From JAKACA01 sp963769255 (GTDB taxonomy: Bacteria; Actinomycetota; Acidimicrobiia; Acidimicrobiales; Bog-793), in assembly GCA_963769255.1 (NCBI GenBank), contig CAVYKV010000003.1, positions 124,001-188,000 of the forward strand: a stretch of DNA of 64,000 nt, in the 5' to 3' direction. Below are positions 41,662 through 49,663 of the stretch, piece after piece. Both the position numbers and the translations under genes were made by a program. Numbering within the stretch: the stretch's first letter is position 1; each line of letters starts with the position of its first letter. The notes under the pieces were generated by a model. The model was not told the origin of the DNA. It was given only the letters and a program-made list of their open reading frames with translations, and ran no database searches.

Positions 41662-42351
41662 TCAGCGCGCGGGGGCCGGGACGGACGTTGCGAGCCGCTG
41701 GTCGGCCGGTTGCTGGTCGGCCCGCACCGGGCGGGTGAGCACGATGCCGAGGGCGACCGTCCAGACCGGTGTGACGATGAAGGCGATGCCACCGAGGGGC
41801 CCGGCGAGGGCCAGCACCCCGAGGAGGATGGAGGCCCAGCTCGCCCAACGTGGGAGAGCCCTGCTGCGCAGCCCTGCGAAGCCGCAGGCAAGCGCCGTGA
41901 GGGCGAGCCCGGCGACGACGGGGATCCAGTCGTCGGCCGCCGCGTAGTTGAGCGTCTGCAGAGCGGCGCCGGCGTGGTAGCGGGCGGCGTCCGCCAGTGC
42001 GATCTGCGTCACGGCGCCGAAGAGGAGGCCGCCGACGTAGACGGCGCCGCCCATGGTGGCGACGAGGGCGAGCTGCTCGGAGTCGCCCTGCGAGATCCTC
42101 CGGCGCAGCGAGCCCAGGAAGAACCCGAAGGCCACCACCCCGGAGATGACGCAGAAGACGGCCGCCGTCGTGCTCGCGTGATGGGCCGTGTAGTACTTGA
42201 GGAGGGAGGCCGTGCTGGCTCCCTCGCCCGGCTCGTTGCCGTCGAGTGCCAGGAGACCGACGACGTACAGGGCGGCGTAGACGACGCCGAGGCCGCCGAT
42301 CCACTGCCACATTCGTGTCGTGCTGCTGGGGACGTCTGTTTCCTTGCGCAT
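41662..42351 (-). CDS. six-helix membrane protein of unknown function
   Basis: 229-aa protein with hydrophobic segments near residues 14-34, 60-80, 92-112, 130-155, 165-185 and 190-208, a layout like DUF4386/DUF998-type small integral membrane proteins. No catalytic motif is visible. ATG 42351 is supported by AGGAGA 5-6 nt upstream. It lies 170 bp downstream of the truncated response-regulator gene on the same strand, separated by a hairpin. I do not recognise the function. Confidence 0.75.
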   Translation of the reverse strand: MRKETDVPSSTTRMWQWIGGLGVVYAALYVVGLLALDGNEPGEGASTASLLKYYTAHHASTTAAVFCVISGVVAFGFFLGSLRRRISQGDSEQLALVATMGGAVYVGGLLFGAVTQIALADAARYHAGAALQTLNYAAADDWIPVVAGLALTALACGFAGLRSRALPRWASWASILLGVLALAGPLGGIAFIVTPVWTVALGIVLTRPVRADQQPADQRLATSVPAPAR

Positions 42352-42493
42352 GGCAATCTCCTGGCCGTCGGGACGAATGTGTGCTCGCCGGAGGCGGCGT
42401 CCCGCATGGAAGGCGGGCGGCCCCCGGCAGGTCGAACCGTACGGAAGGGGGTCGGCCCGGGCGTCAGCCCTGCGGAGGGTCTTCGCCGCCCGT

Positions 42494-42514
42494 GTCCTCC
42501 TCGAGGCGGAGGAC
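42494..42514 (-). terminator. 7-bp hairpin after response-regulator remnant
   Basis: GTCCTCC and GGAGGAC pair around a 7-nt loop, 8 nt past the stop codon of the minus-strand response regulator. Confidence 0.5.
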
Positions 42515-42521
42515 TGACAGA

Positions 42522-43050
42522 TCAGGCAGGCCGGACGAGACCGCTCTCGTAGGCGACGATGACCGCCTGCACGCGGTCGCGCAGGCCGAGCTTCGTGAGG
42601 ATCCGGCTGACGTGCGTCTTCACGGTCGTCTCCTCGACGACGAGCTCGGCGGCGAGCTCGGCGTTCGAGAGGCCGCGAGCGACGAGACGAAGGACGTCGA
42701 GCTCGCGTGGCGTGAGCTGCTGCAGCGGGGCGGGGGTGTCGCCGAGGGGTCGGGCCGACTTCGTGAACTGGGCGATGAGGCGGCGGGTGACGGAGGCGTC
42801 GATGAGGGCGTCCCCGGCGGCGGCGGCCCGCACGGCGGCGAGCAGCTGTTCGGGCGGCGAGTCCTTCAACATGAAACCACTCGCCCCCGCCTGCAACGCC
42901 TGGAACACGTACTCGTCGGCGTCGAAGGTCGTGAGGATGAGGACCCGGGCGGGGCTGCTGGCGATGATGCGCCGGGCCGCCTCGATGCCGTCGAGCTCCG
43001 GCATGCGGATGTCCATGAGGACGACGTCGGGCCGGAGCTCCCGGCCGGAG
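42522..43050 (-). pseudogene. NarL/FixJ response regulator lacking its N-terminus
   Basis: Homology to NarL-type regulators begins abruptly at GRELRPDVVLMDIRMPELDG, with the phospho-acceptor Asp in LMDIRMP. It continues through LTTFDADEYVFQALQAGASGFMLKD to an intact LuxR helix-turn-helix (LTPRELDVLRLVARGLSNAELAAELVVEETTVKTHVSRILTKLGLRDR). The first 40 or so residues (strand 1, acidic pair DD) are missing. Immediately beyond this point, on the other strand, lies the C-terminal piece of a histidine kinase. The frame is open further (to 43082) but without homology. It is probably not a functional receiver. Confidence 0.75.
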
Positions 43051-43317
43051 TGGAGCTCTCGGGCTACCGGACGCTCGAGCACCTGCTGGAGGCCTTCGAG
43101 GGCGCGCCCGGGACACGGGTCGATAATCTACGTCGACTTCGGCGCCGACGCCCTGGAGCTGACCGTGCGGGGACCGGCGAGCGACACAGCGGATCGGCAG
43201 GCGGCGTTGGCGGCGGCGCAAGCGCGCGTCGAGCTCCACCGAGGCTCGCTGTCGAGCGGGGTTCCCGGAGCCGAGTGGGAGGCGGTCGCCCGTCTCCCGC
43301 TGGCGGCCTATGCCTAG
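43051..43317 (+). pseudogene. C-terminal fragment of a histidine-kinase ATPase domain, frameshifted
   Basis: GYRTLEHLLEAFEGAPGTRV in one frame resembles the N-box of HisKA_3-type kinases (usually YRxxQEALTNAxKHAPG). IIYVDFGADALELTVRGPAS and the end VARLPLAAYA follow in another frame. Removing one G at 43122 joins them. No N-terminal half, sensor or phospho-acceptor His exists. The stop TAG 43315 overlaps the start of the next, complete kinase (ATG 43310), so the fragment was once the upstream member of a kinase pair. Its upstream end abuts the decapitated response regulator. Confidence 0.65.
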
Positions 43318-44350
43318 AGGCGGCGCGAATCCTCGCCGGCTCGGCCGGCTTCCGTGGCTCGGTTGGGCCGCCCTCACGGGCGACGCTCTGCTCAGCGTGC
43401 CCACGCTCCTTGCGACCTACGCCGTCCACTGGTCTGTCGGAAGGGGGCTCGTCATCACCGGGGACGTCGTCACGACCATCGCTCCCGTGCTCGTCGCCTA
43501 CGCCCTCGGCGCCTACGTCCCCCGTGTCACCGGACTCGTCGCCGGCACCGTCATGGCCGTCGTAGGTGAGCTGAACGTGGGTTACGTCAACCCCTTCGTC
43601 CTCGTCGTCACGTTCGGGCCCTTCATCGTCGGCGCCATGGTGCGCGACCGGAGCCGGCTCGCCCACCAGCTCGCCGTGACTGCCGAGCAACTGGAGGCGG
43701 AGAGCCGCGTGCTGGCGGAGGAGTCGGTGCGGCTGGAGCGAAGCCGCCTCGCCCACGAGCTCCACGACATCGTCGCCCACTGCGTGAGCGTCATGGTCGT
43801 GCAGGCCTACGCGGGCGAACGGTTGGCGAGCGAGCACCGCGCGTCTGCTTCGGAGGCTTTCGACCACATCAGCGACGCCGCCGCCCAGGCGCAGCTCGAG
43901 ATCGGCCGGCTCGTCGAGCTGCTCGCCGCCGAGCCGGCGGAGATGGGGGAGGCGGGCTTGGCCTCCGGGGTCGGTGCCCTCGTCGCCAGTGCCCTCGCCG
44001 CTGGGCTGTCCGTCCGACTCCACATCCACGGTGACGCCGAAGCGTTGCCGCCGGCCGTCTCGCGGGTGGCCTACCGGACGATCCAGGAGTCGATCACCAA
44101 TGCCCCCAAGCACGCTCCCGGTGCGCCCATCGACGTGTCGGTGTGCTGCCACGGCGACGCCGTGGAGATCAGGGTCGTCAACCCGGTCCGTTGCGAGCCG
44201 GTGGAGGCCCCATTGCACGAGTCCGGTGGCGGCCACGGCCTGGCCGGCATGCGGGCCCGCGTGGACAACCTCGGCGGCGAGCTGTCGGCGGAGCGCCACC
44301 ACGATGCCACCTGGGTCGTGTCGGCTTTGCTGCCTCTCCCCGCCGAGTGA
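43310..44350 (+). CDS. membrane sensor histidine kinase (HisKA_3/NarX-type)
   Basis: 346-aa kinase. Four hydrophobic segments (residues about 12-120) form a membrane input part without a large periplasmic domain. The dimerisation/phospho-acceptor motif is RSRLAHELHDIVAHCVSVMVV, with the His in HELHD. The HATPase_c domain has VAYRTIQESITNAPKHAPG (N-box; Pro instead of the usual Leu/Val) and GGGHGLAGMRARVDNLGGEL (G-box). It should phosphorylate a NarL-type regulator; the nearest candidate, just upstream, is truncated. ATG 43310 overlaps the fragment stop by 8 nt. No ribosome-binding site is clear. Confidence 0.88.
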   Translation: MPRGGANPRRLGRLPWLGWAALTGDALLSVPTLLATYAVHWSVGRGLVITGDVVTTIAPVLVAYALGAYVPRVTGLVAGTVMAVVGELNVGYVNPFVLVVTFGPFIVGAMVRDRSRLAHQLAVTAEQLEAESRVLAEESVRLERSRLAHELHDIVAHCVSVMVVQAYAGERLASEHRASASEAFDHISDAAAQAQLEIGRLVELLAAEPAEMGEAGLASGVGALVASALAAGLSVRLHIHGDAEALPPAVSRVAYRTIQESITNAPKHAPGAPIDVSVCCHGDAVEIRVVNPVRCEPVEAPLHESGGGHGLAGMRARVDNLGGELSAERHHDATWVVSALLPLPAE

Positions 44351-44674
44351 GAACCCGAGGGGGGCGGCTGGGCCCCGTTCGCCCCTCGCTCATCGCGAGC
44401 GGAACCACGCCGCCCTCCTGAGCCGATCGGCCGGTGGCGCACCCTGGAGATGTGCGGGGGGATCGCGCGTGACTCGGGCGCTGCCACCGGCCGGGCTCGG
44501 GCTTTACGTCTCTTGACGCTACGCATCCGGGGCAATCCCAACTAGGGCCGAAATGCCCCATTGGGGTGGCTCGCCGGCCCCAGCCGAGGCAACCAGCCGG
44601 CCGGATCCCGCTCGGCGGCGCCTCCCCTCACCGGTCCTTAAGGAATCCCGAAGGGGCCTTCGTAGCCTGCGGGC
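44351..44674. other. gene-free stretch with a minus-strand promoter and dyads
   Basis: 324 bp between the kinase and the RCC1 remnant. It holds the DosR-like dyad and TAGCGT on the minus strand (described separately), the palindrome TCCTTAAGGA at 44634-44643, and on the plus strand a -10 TAGCCT (44663-44668) 6 nt before ATG 44675. No protein-like frame was found on either strand. A minus-strand frame from GTG 44408 with AGGAGG upstream runs antisense into the kinase gene and has no protein character. Confidence 0.4.
44509..44558 (-). promoter_or_regulatory. DosR-like dyad and promoter pointing to the minus strand
   Basis: Read on the minus strand, GGGCATTTCGGCCC (44558-44545) plus TAGT is followed by a -10 TAGCGT (44521-44516). 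The dyad centre is again 30.5 bp from the first base of the -10. No start codon lies at the predicted transcription start (44508), so the product would be an untranslated or antisense RNA over the kinase 3' end, or a promoter left over from a rearrangement. Confidence 0.5.
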
Positions 44675-44936
44675 ATGACGACGATGATCGGCGGGAGACG
44701 GGAGGTGCCGCACCGGCGGCGCCGGCGGACACGATGGGCGGCCTCGTGGTTGCCGGCGTGCTGGCGGGGTCGGTGACGGCAGCCTCTCCTCCCTGGGCAG
44801 GCGCCCCGGCCGGCACTGGCGTCCGAGGTGACCATGGCGACGGCCGGCGGCGAGGCCAACGTGGCGGGCGGCCACTCGTGCGCCCTCCTCTCCGACGGCG
44901 CCGTGTGGTGCTGGGGAAGCGGACGCGGGCGGGAGG
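44675..44936 (+). pseudogene. remnant of a secreted RCC1-repeat protein
   Basis: A leaderless-type -10 (TAGCCT) leads to ATG 44675. An Arg-rich start is followed, in a shifted frame, by a signal-peptide-like GGLVVAGVLAGSVTAASPPWA. Then, back in the first frame, comes one clear RCC1/ATS1 repeat, ANVAGGHSCALLSDGAVWCWG. The sequence then loses homology. Two frame changes and only one of the usual several repeats indicate a decayed gene. Confidence 0.5.
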
Positions 44937-45020
44937 GCGCCCTGCCAGCATCCGCAGGGGTGATGTGCCACCATCGCGCACGGCTCTTCGAGCCGCCCGA
45001 GAGACGCCGGAGGCCCTGTC

Positions 45021-45959
45021 ATGTCGAGCTCCCACGACGACCACCCCGAGCTGCCGCCGCCGCGTCTGAGCGAGGTCGCCGACGGCGTCTTCGCCTACGT
45101 GCAGCCGGACGGCAGCTGGTTCATCAACAACACCGGTTTCGTGCGGGGTGAGCGAACGGTGCTCTGTGTCGACACCTGCGCGACGGAGCGGAGGACCCGC
45201 GCCTTCCTCGATCGCGTGGAGGAGATGGTTGGAGAGACGCCGCGAGTGCTCGCGAACACCCATCACCACGGCGATCACACGAACGGCAACTGCTTCCTGC
45301 CCTTCGCCACCGTCATCGGCCAGACGCGCTGCCGCGACGAGATGCTGAGCGCCGGCATCCAGCACTTCGAAGGACTCGTCGAGCACGTGGACTGGGGCGT
45401 TCTCTCCCTGGCGCCGCCCTTCGTGACGTTCGACCAGCGGCTGGACGTGTACGTCGACGACCTCAAGGTGGAGCTCATCCACCTCGTGCCGGCCGCCCAC
45501 ACGACCAATGACGTCGTCGCCTGGATCCCCGAGCACCGCCTGCTCTTCAGCGGGGACCTCGTCCTCAACGGCAGCATGCCGTTTGTCGTCATGGGGTCGG
45601 TCGCAGGTTGGCTGGAGGCGCTCGACATCATCGAGGAGCTGCAGCCCGCCGTCATCGTGCCGGGCCACGGGGAGCCGGCCGGCATCGAGTCCGTCGACAC
45701 GTGCGCGGAATACCTACGGTGGTTGCAGCGCACCGCCGGCGACGCCGTCTCGGCCGGTCTGTCGCCCCTCGAGGCCGCCCGCGAGCTCGACCTCGGTGAC
45801 TTCGCCGGGATGGTCGCCCCCGAGCGCAACGTCGGCAACCTGCATCGCGCCATGGCCGAGTGCCGCGGCCTGCGCCGGGGGGCTCCCATCGACCTGGCGG
45901 CCGCCTTCGGCGACATGGTCACGCTGAACGGGGGTCGGCCGCTGCGCTGCATGGCGTGA
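45021..45959 (+). CDS. metallo-beta-lactamase-fold hydrolase
   Basis: 312-aa MBL-fold protein. The metal motif is NTHHHGDHTNGN, with further ligands in VPAAHTTNDVV, FSGDLVLNG and VPGHGEP, so a binuclear zinc (or iron) site is complete. A C-terminal helical extension (EYLRWLQRTAGDAVSAG...) is typical of the subgroup of cyclase- or SoxH-like hydrolases. It is cytoplasmic, with no signal peptide, and its substrate is unknown. A GGAGG-like GGAGGCCC lies just upstream of ATG 45021. It stands alone, with gene remnants on the left and a 334-bp gap on the right. Confidence 0.88.
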   Translation: MSSSHDDHPELPPPRLSEVADGVFAYVQPDGSWFINNTGFVRGERTVLCVDTCATERRTRAFLDRVEEMVGETPRVLANTHHHGDHTNGNCFLPFATVIGQTRCRDEMLSAGIQHFEGLVEHVDWGVLSLAPPFVTFDQRLDVYVDDLKVELIHLVPAAHTTNDVVAWIPEHRLLFSGDLVLNGSMPFVVMGSVAGWLEALDIIEELQPAVIVPGHGEPAGIESVDTCAEYLRWLQRTAGDAVSAGLSPLEAARELDLGDFAGMVAPERNVGNLHRAMAECRGLRRGAPIDLAAAFGDMVTLNGGRPLRCMA

Positions 45960-46293
45960 GCTGCGAAGCGCCGGGCGTCGCGCTGCCGCGGGCGGCGCGC
46001 CTCGTGACCTTTGGCCCTACCCCGTCGACCTGCCCGACCGTAGGGTGAGCTGCGAGCGGCACGAGGCGCCCGGACGAGCCCGGACTGCCCGCCGGGACGC
46101 GGCCACGGCGTTGCCGTGCCGTCTGCCCTGGTGCTGCCCTCTCGGGGGCATCACCAGGGCGGCACCCCCCGCTCCGTCCGCTGCCGCCCGCCTCGTGCGA
46201 AGCGACGTCGCGGCCATCCCGGCGGCGGTCTTCTCAACTCCTGCGGGGGACGGTCCGATACAGACTGGGCACGCAGGACGCAGGGGGAGACTC
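45960..46293. other. intergenic stretch with a long hairpin
   Basis: 334 bp. The frame of the following gene stays open through most of it, but composition and lack of homology argue against coding. The notable element is a perfect 9-bp stem GCCCTGGTG/CACCAGGGC (46125-46133 with 46152-46160) with inner CCC/GGG pairing, possibly a terminator or processing signal. A TACAGACT box at about 46258 may be the -10 for the EAL-domain gene. Confidence 0.35.
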
Positions 46294-47670
46294 ATGCAGG
46301 ACAGGTCGGACCTCGAGGAGGCCCTCCAGAACGCCGTGGACCCCATGGGGTCGATGCAACGGGTGGTGGACCAGGCCTGTGCCCTCCTGCCCGCCGCCGC
46401 CGGCGCACTCGTGGGGTTCGTCGACGGCTCCGACGTCACCTTCGTGTGCGGCAGCGGCTTCCTGCGGGGCGTCCGCGACACGGTTCCCCTCGGTGCCAGC
46501 CTTTCGGGCCGCGCCATCACCACCGGGCAGACGCTCCGCAGCGACGAAGCCAAGAAGGATCCCCGGGCGAACCACGTGATGGCGAACGCCAGGGGCGTCG
46601 GCTCCGCCGTGTGTGTCCCGCTCCGTTGGCGGGACCGGGCGATCGGCGTGCTCGAGGTCGACTCCACCGGTGAGGCAGCCTTCGACGACCACGACGTCCG
46701 GACCCTCACGAGGTTGGCCGACTTCGTGAGCACCGTGATCGGCTGTGCCAGCGACCTCAGCGCCATCGCACGGGATCTCCTCTCGGCGAGCCCCCTCGGT
46801 CCCAGCCCCGACGAGCCCGTGGGCGACGCCGAGGCCCGCTTCCTCGCCAACATCCTGCGCCCCGCCAACGCGCCGGACGCCGGCGCTCGCCGCCAGATCG
46901 AGGAGGCGCTCGCCAAGGGCCTGCTCACTCACGAGTTCCAGCCGATCTTCGACTTGTGGAGCGGCGAGCTGTTCGGCCTCGAAGCGCTGGCCCGCGTGGC
47001 GCTCGAGCCCTACCGGCCACCCGACCGGTGGTTCGACCAGGCCAACGCCGTCGGTCTCGGGCTCGACCTCGAGACGGCCTCCATCCGACTTGCGCTCTCC
47101 TCCCTGCCCCGCCTGCCCCGAGGAGTGTGCCTCTCGCTCAACGCCGGCCCGCAGGCGACGGCGAGCCCGCAGCTGTGCGCCTTGCTCGAGGCCTCGCACG
47201 CCGACCGGGTCGTCATCGAGCTGACCGAGCAGGTCGCCGTGCAGGACTACCCCCATCTCTCCCGCCAGATCGATCGGCTCCGGAGGCTCGGCGCCCGTCT
47301 CGCCATCGACGACACCGGCGCCGGCTTCGCCAGCCTCGCCCACATCCTCAAGCTGGATCCCGACCTCATCAAGCTCGACCGGGCGCTCACGAGCGGCATC
47401 GACACCGACCCGGTCCGGCGGGCGCTGGCGGCTGCGCTCGTCAACTTCGCCTCCCAGACGCGGGCTGACATCATCGCCGAGGGCGTCGAGACGGCGGCGG
47501 AGCTCGAGGTGTTGTGCGAGTTGGGAGTGCGCTATGGGCAGGGCTTCTACCTTGGTCGCCCCCAGCCGCTCGACGGCGTTGCGGTACAGCCCTCCAACCG
47601 CATCCCGTCGGTGCGGCTGCCGGTAGCCGACACGGTCGGCGAACTGGTCGAGCTCTGGCGGAGGTTCTGA
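46294..47670 (+). CDS. GAF-EAL cyclic-di-GMP phosphodiesterase
   Basis: 458-aa protein. An N-terminal GAF domain (about 20-155: LGASLSGRAITTGQTLRSDEAKKDPR and VCVPLRWRDRAIGVLEVD) is followed by a linker and an EAL domain from about 205. The catalytic set looks complete: EALAR, the Asn in LSLNAGP, IELTE, the Asp pair in IDDTGAG, Lys in LIKLDR, AEGVET and GQGFYLG. It should hydrolyse c-di-GMP in response to a small ligand bound by GAF. There is no GGDEF or membrane segment. ATG 46294 has GGGGGAGA upstream. It is the only c-di-GMP gene in the window. Confidence 0.9.
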   Translation: MQDRSDLEEALQNAVDPMGSMQRVVDQACALLPAAAGALVGFVDGSDVTFVCGSGFLRGVRDTVPLGASLSGRAITTGQTLRSDEAKKDPRANHVMANARGVGSAVCVPLRWRDRAIGVLEVDSTGEAAFDDHDVRTLTRLADFVSTVIGCASDLSAIARDLLSASPLGPSPDEPVGDAEARFLANILRPANAPDAGARRQIEEALAKGLLTHEFQPIFDLWSGELFGLEALARVALEPYRPPDRWFDQANAVGLGLDLETASIRLALSSLPRLPRGVCLSLNAGPQATASPQLCALLEASHADRVVIELTEQVAVQDYPHLSRQIDRLRRLGARLAIDDTGAGFASLAHILKLDPDLIKLDRALTSGIDTDPVRRALAAALVNFASQTRADIIAEGVETAAELEVLCELGVRYGQGFYLGRPQPLDGVAVQPSNRIPSVRLPVADTVGELVELWRRF

Positions 47671-47792
47671 CGGCGAGCCGCCGGCAGGTGGCCCGCGCCC
47701 GGCCGCCATCGCCGTAGCCTTTTGCCCGCCTCGGCGTCGGGTGCTTCCGCTCGGTCGGGCATGACCCACCTGATCAGCGCAAAGGAGCAGAG

Positions 47793-48218
47793 ATGAGCTC
47801 GACAACCCCTTCCGGCACGCACGAGATCGGCGGCATCGTTCATCGGCCCAGTCCCCTCCCCGTGGCCGAGACGACGGAGCGTCTCGTGGACTTGATCGCT
47901 GCCCCCGGCGCCAAGCTGTTCGCCCTCGTCGACCACAGCGGCGAGGCCGAGGCGGCCGGGCTGTCACTGCGGGAGACGAAGCTGCTCATCTTCGGCTCTC
48001 CTGCCGGGGGGACGCCCGTGATGCAGGCGGCCCCCTCGAGTGCCCTCGACCTGCCGCTCAAGATTCTCGTGTGGAGCGACGACGCCGGCGCCGTCTGGAT
48101 GAGCTACCTCGCCCCGGACTGGTTGGCCACCCGCCACGGTATCCTGCCCGACCTCGCCAAGCCGCTCCGGACGGTCGAGGTGCTGACCGGCCGCGTCGCC
48201 GACACCGCCAACGCCTGA
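47793..48218 (+). CDS. DUF302 family protein
   Basis: 141-aa single-domain DUF302 protein: ETTERLVDLIAAPGAKLFALVDHSGEA, LRETKLLIFGSPAGGTPVMQAAPSSALDLPLKILVW and WMSYLAPDWLATRHGI are the family blocks. These small proteins bind ligands in a TBP-like fold; their role is unknown, with links to redox or metal stress. AAAGGAG lies 6-8 nt before ATG 47793. TAGCCT at about 47717 could be the -10. It follows the EAL gene by 122 bp. Confidence 0.88.
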   Translation: MSSTTPSGTHEIGGIVHRPSPLPVAETTERLVDLIAAPGAKLFALVDHSGEAEAAGLSLRETKLLIFGSPAGGTPVMQAAPSSALDLPLKILVWSDDAGAVWMSYLAPDWLATRHGILPDLAKPLRTVEVLTGRVADTANA

Positions 48219-48374
48219 CGGCGGGCGCCTCGCCGGCGCTGACTACGGCGCGGTCCGGCTGCAGAGCGGTGCGGGCACCTATCCTTGCGGTGTGACCTGC
48301 CTTCCACGGCGGACGCCGTTCGCCGGGTGTCGGAGCGGTGAGACCGATCCGGGTGGAGACCAACGGCCGCGCCG

Positions 48375-49637
48375 GTGAGCCACCAGCGGTACGTGATGAG
48401 GCGTGCGGTCGCCGCTCTCACAGCGGCGGCCCTCCTCGTGGCGGCCGTTATCAGCATCGTGCAGCTCGCCTCCTCGCCGAGCCCCGGCCGCCACTCCACG
48501 GCCGGCACGAGACCGAGCTCCACGCAAGGCTCCCGAGCCGGCTCGAGCACGACGACCTCGTCATCCGCGACCACAACGACGACGACGCCGTTCCACCATT
48601 TGCCTCCCGGCCCACCGGCAGACGAGCGCCATCTCGTGCTCGTCGGGACCATCGGCGGCCACATCTCGCCGAAGTCGGTCGACGCCTCCGACACGGGCCT
48701 CGTCTTCGCCCAGAACATGATGTACACCCACACCGTCACCGTCTACCGGAGCAGCGGCCAACTCCTGAAGACGATCTCCGACGGCGTCGACCTGGCGGAT
48801 TTCGGCATCTCAGGCCACCCAGGCATCACCCACGGCGCCCCCGTCGAAGCGGCCTTCACGCCCGACAGCCGGTACGTCTACGTCTCGAACTACTCGATGT
48901 ACGGCGTCGGCATGGGGCCGGAGGGCAACGACGACTGCACGCCCCAGTCGGCGCTGGCGGCAGGTGACACGGACAGCTACGTCTACCGCATCGACACGAA
49001 GACCTTGGTCGTGGACCAGGTCATCGAGGTCGGTCTCGTGCCGAAGTTCCTCGCCGTCACCCCGAACGACAAGTACCTCCTCGTCGCGAACTGGTGCTCC
49101 TACAACCTCGACATCGTCGACATCGCCACGGCCAAGGTCGTCGCCACCCTGTACATGGGGCCGTACCCCCGCGGCATCGCCATCTCGCCCAACTCGCGTA
49201 TCGCCTACGTGGCCATCATGGGAAGCGATGTCGTGACGAAGATCAATCTCCGGACCCTGTCGACGGCGGGCTCCTTCTACGTCGGCTCCAATCCCCGTCA
49301 TGTCGTCATCTCGCCGAACGGGAAGTACCTCTACATCTCCCTGAACGCCCCCGGCGAGGTCGTGAAGGTCGACCTCGCCAACGATGCCGTCGTCGGAAGC
49401 GTGCAGACCGGGGAGCTGTGCCGCTCACTCGCCATCTCAACCGACGGCACGGCCCTCTTCGTCGTGAACTACCAGTCGGACACGATGACGATGCTTAGCG
49501 CCTCCGACCTCGCCATCCTGCAGACGGTCCCGACCGGCTACGAGCCTATCGGCATCACCTACGACGCCACGACCGGTGACGTCTGGGTGGCCATCTACTC
49601 CGGCCAGATCCTGGTGTACGCCACGCGTCCGTCCTGA
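48375..49637 (+). CDS. secreted YVTN-type beta-propeller protein
   Basis: 420-aa exported protein. A hydrophobic N-terminal anchor or signal (AVAALTAAALLVAAVISIVQLA) is followed by a Ser/Thr-rich linker (residues about 35-75) and seven-bladed propeller repeats of the YVTN kind: PDSRYVYVSNYS, PNDKYLLVANWC, PNSRIAYVAIMG, PNGKYLYISLNA and TDGTALFVVNYQ. They resemble surface-layer or binding proteins. GTG 48375 is assumed; ATG 48396 is equally possible. TATCCT at 48280-48285 may be its -10, giving a leader of about 80 nt. The ligand is unknown. Confidence 0.82.
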   Translation: MSHQRYVMRRAVAALTAAALLVAAVISIVQLASSPSPGRHSTAGTRPSSTQGSRAGSSTTTSSSATTTTTTPFHHLPPGPPADERHLVLVGTIGGHISPKSVDASDTGLVFAQNMMYTHTVTVYRSSGQLLKTISDGVDLADFGISGHPGITHGAPVEAAFTPDSRYVYVSNYSMYGVGMGPEGNDDCTPQSALAAGDTDSYVYRIDTKTLVVDQVIEVGLVPKFLAVTPNDKYLLVANWCSYNLDIVDIATAKVVATLYMGPYPRGIAISPNSRIAYVAIMGSDVVTKINLRTLSTAGSFYVGSNPRHVVISPNGKYLYISLNAPGEVVKVDLANDAVVGSVQTGELCRSLAISTDGTALFVVNYQSDTMTMLSASDLAILQTVPTGYEPIGITYDATTGDVWVAIYSGQILVYATRPS

Positions 49638-49663
49638 GCGCTGCACCTCAGAGCCGGCGACCC

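Noticed and set aside
44178..44408. Minus-strand frame from GTG 44408 with AGGAGG upstream
   Set aside because: Runs entirely antisense into the kinase and has no protein-like composition; the transcript may be real but not this protein.
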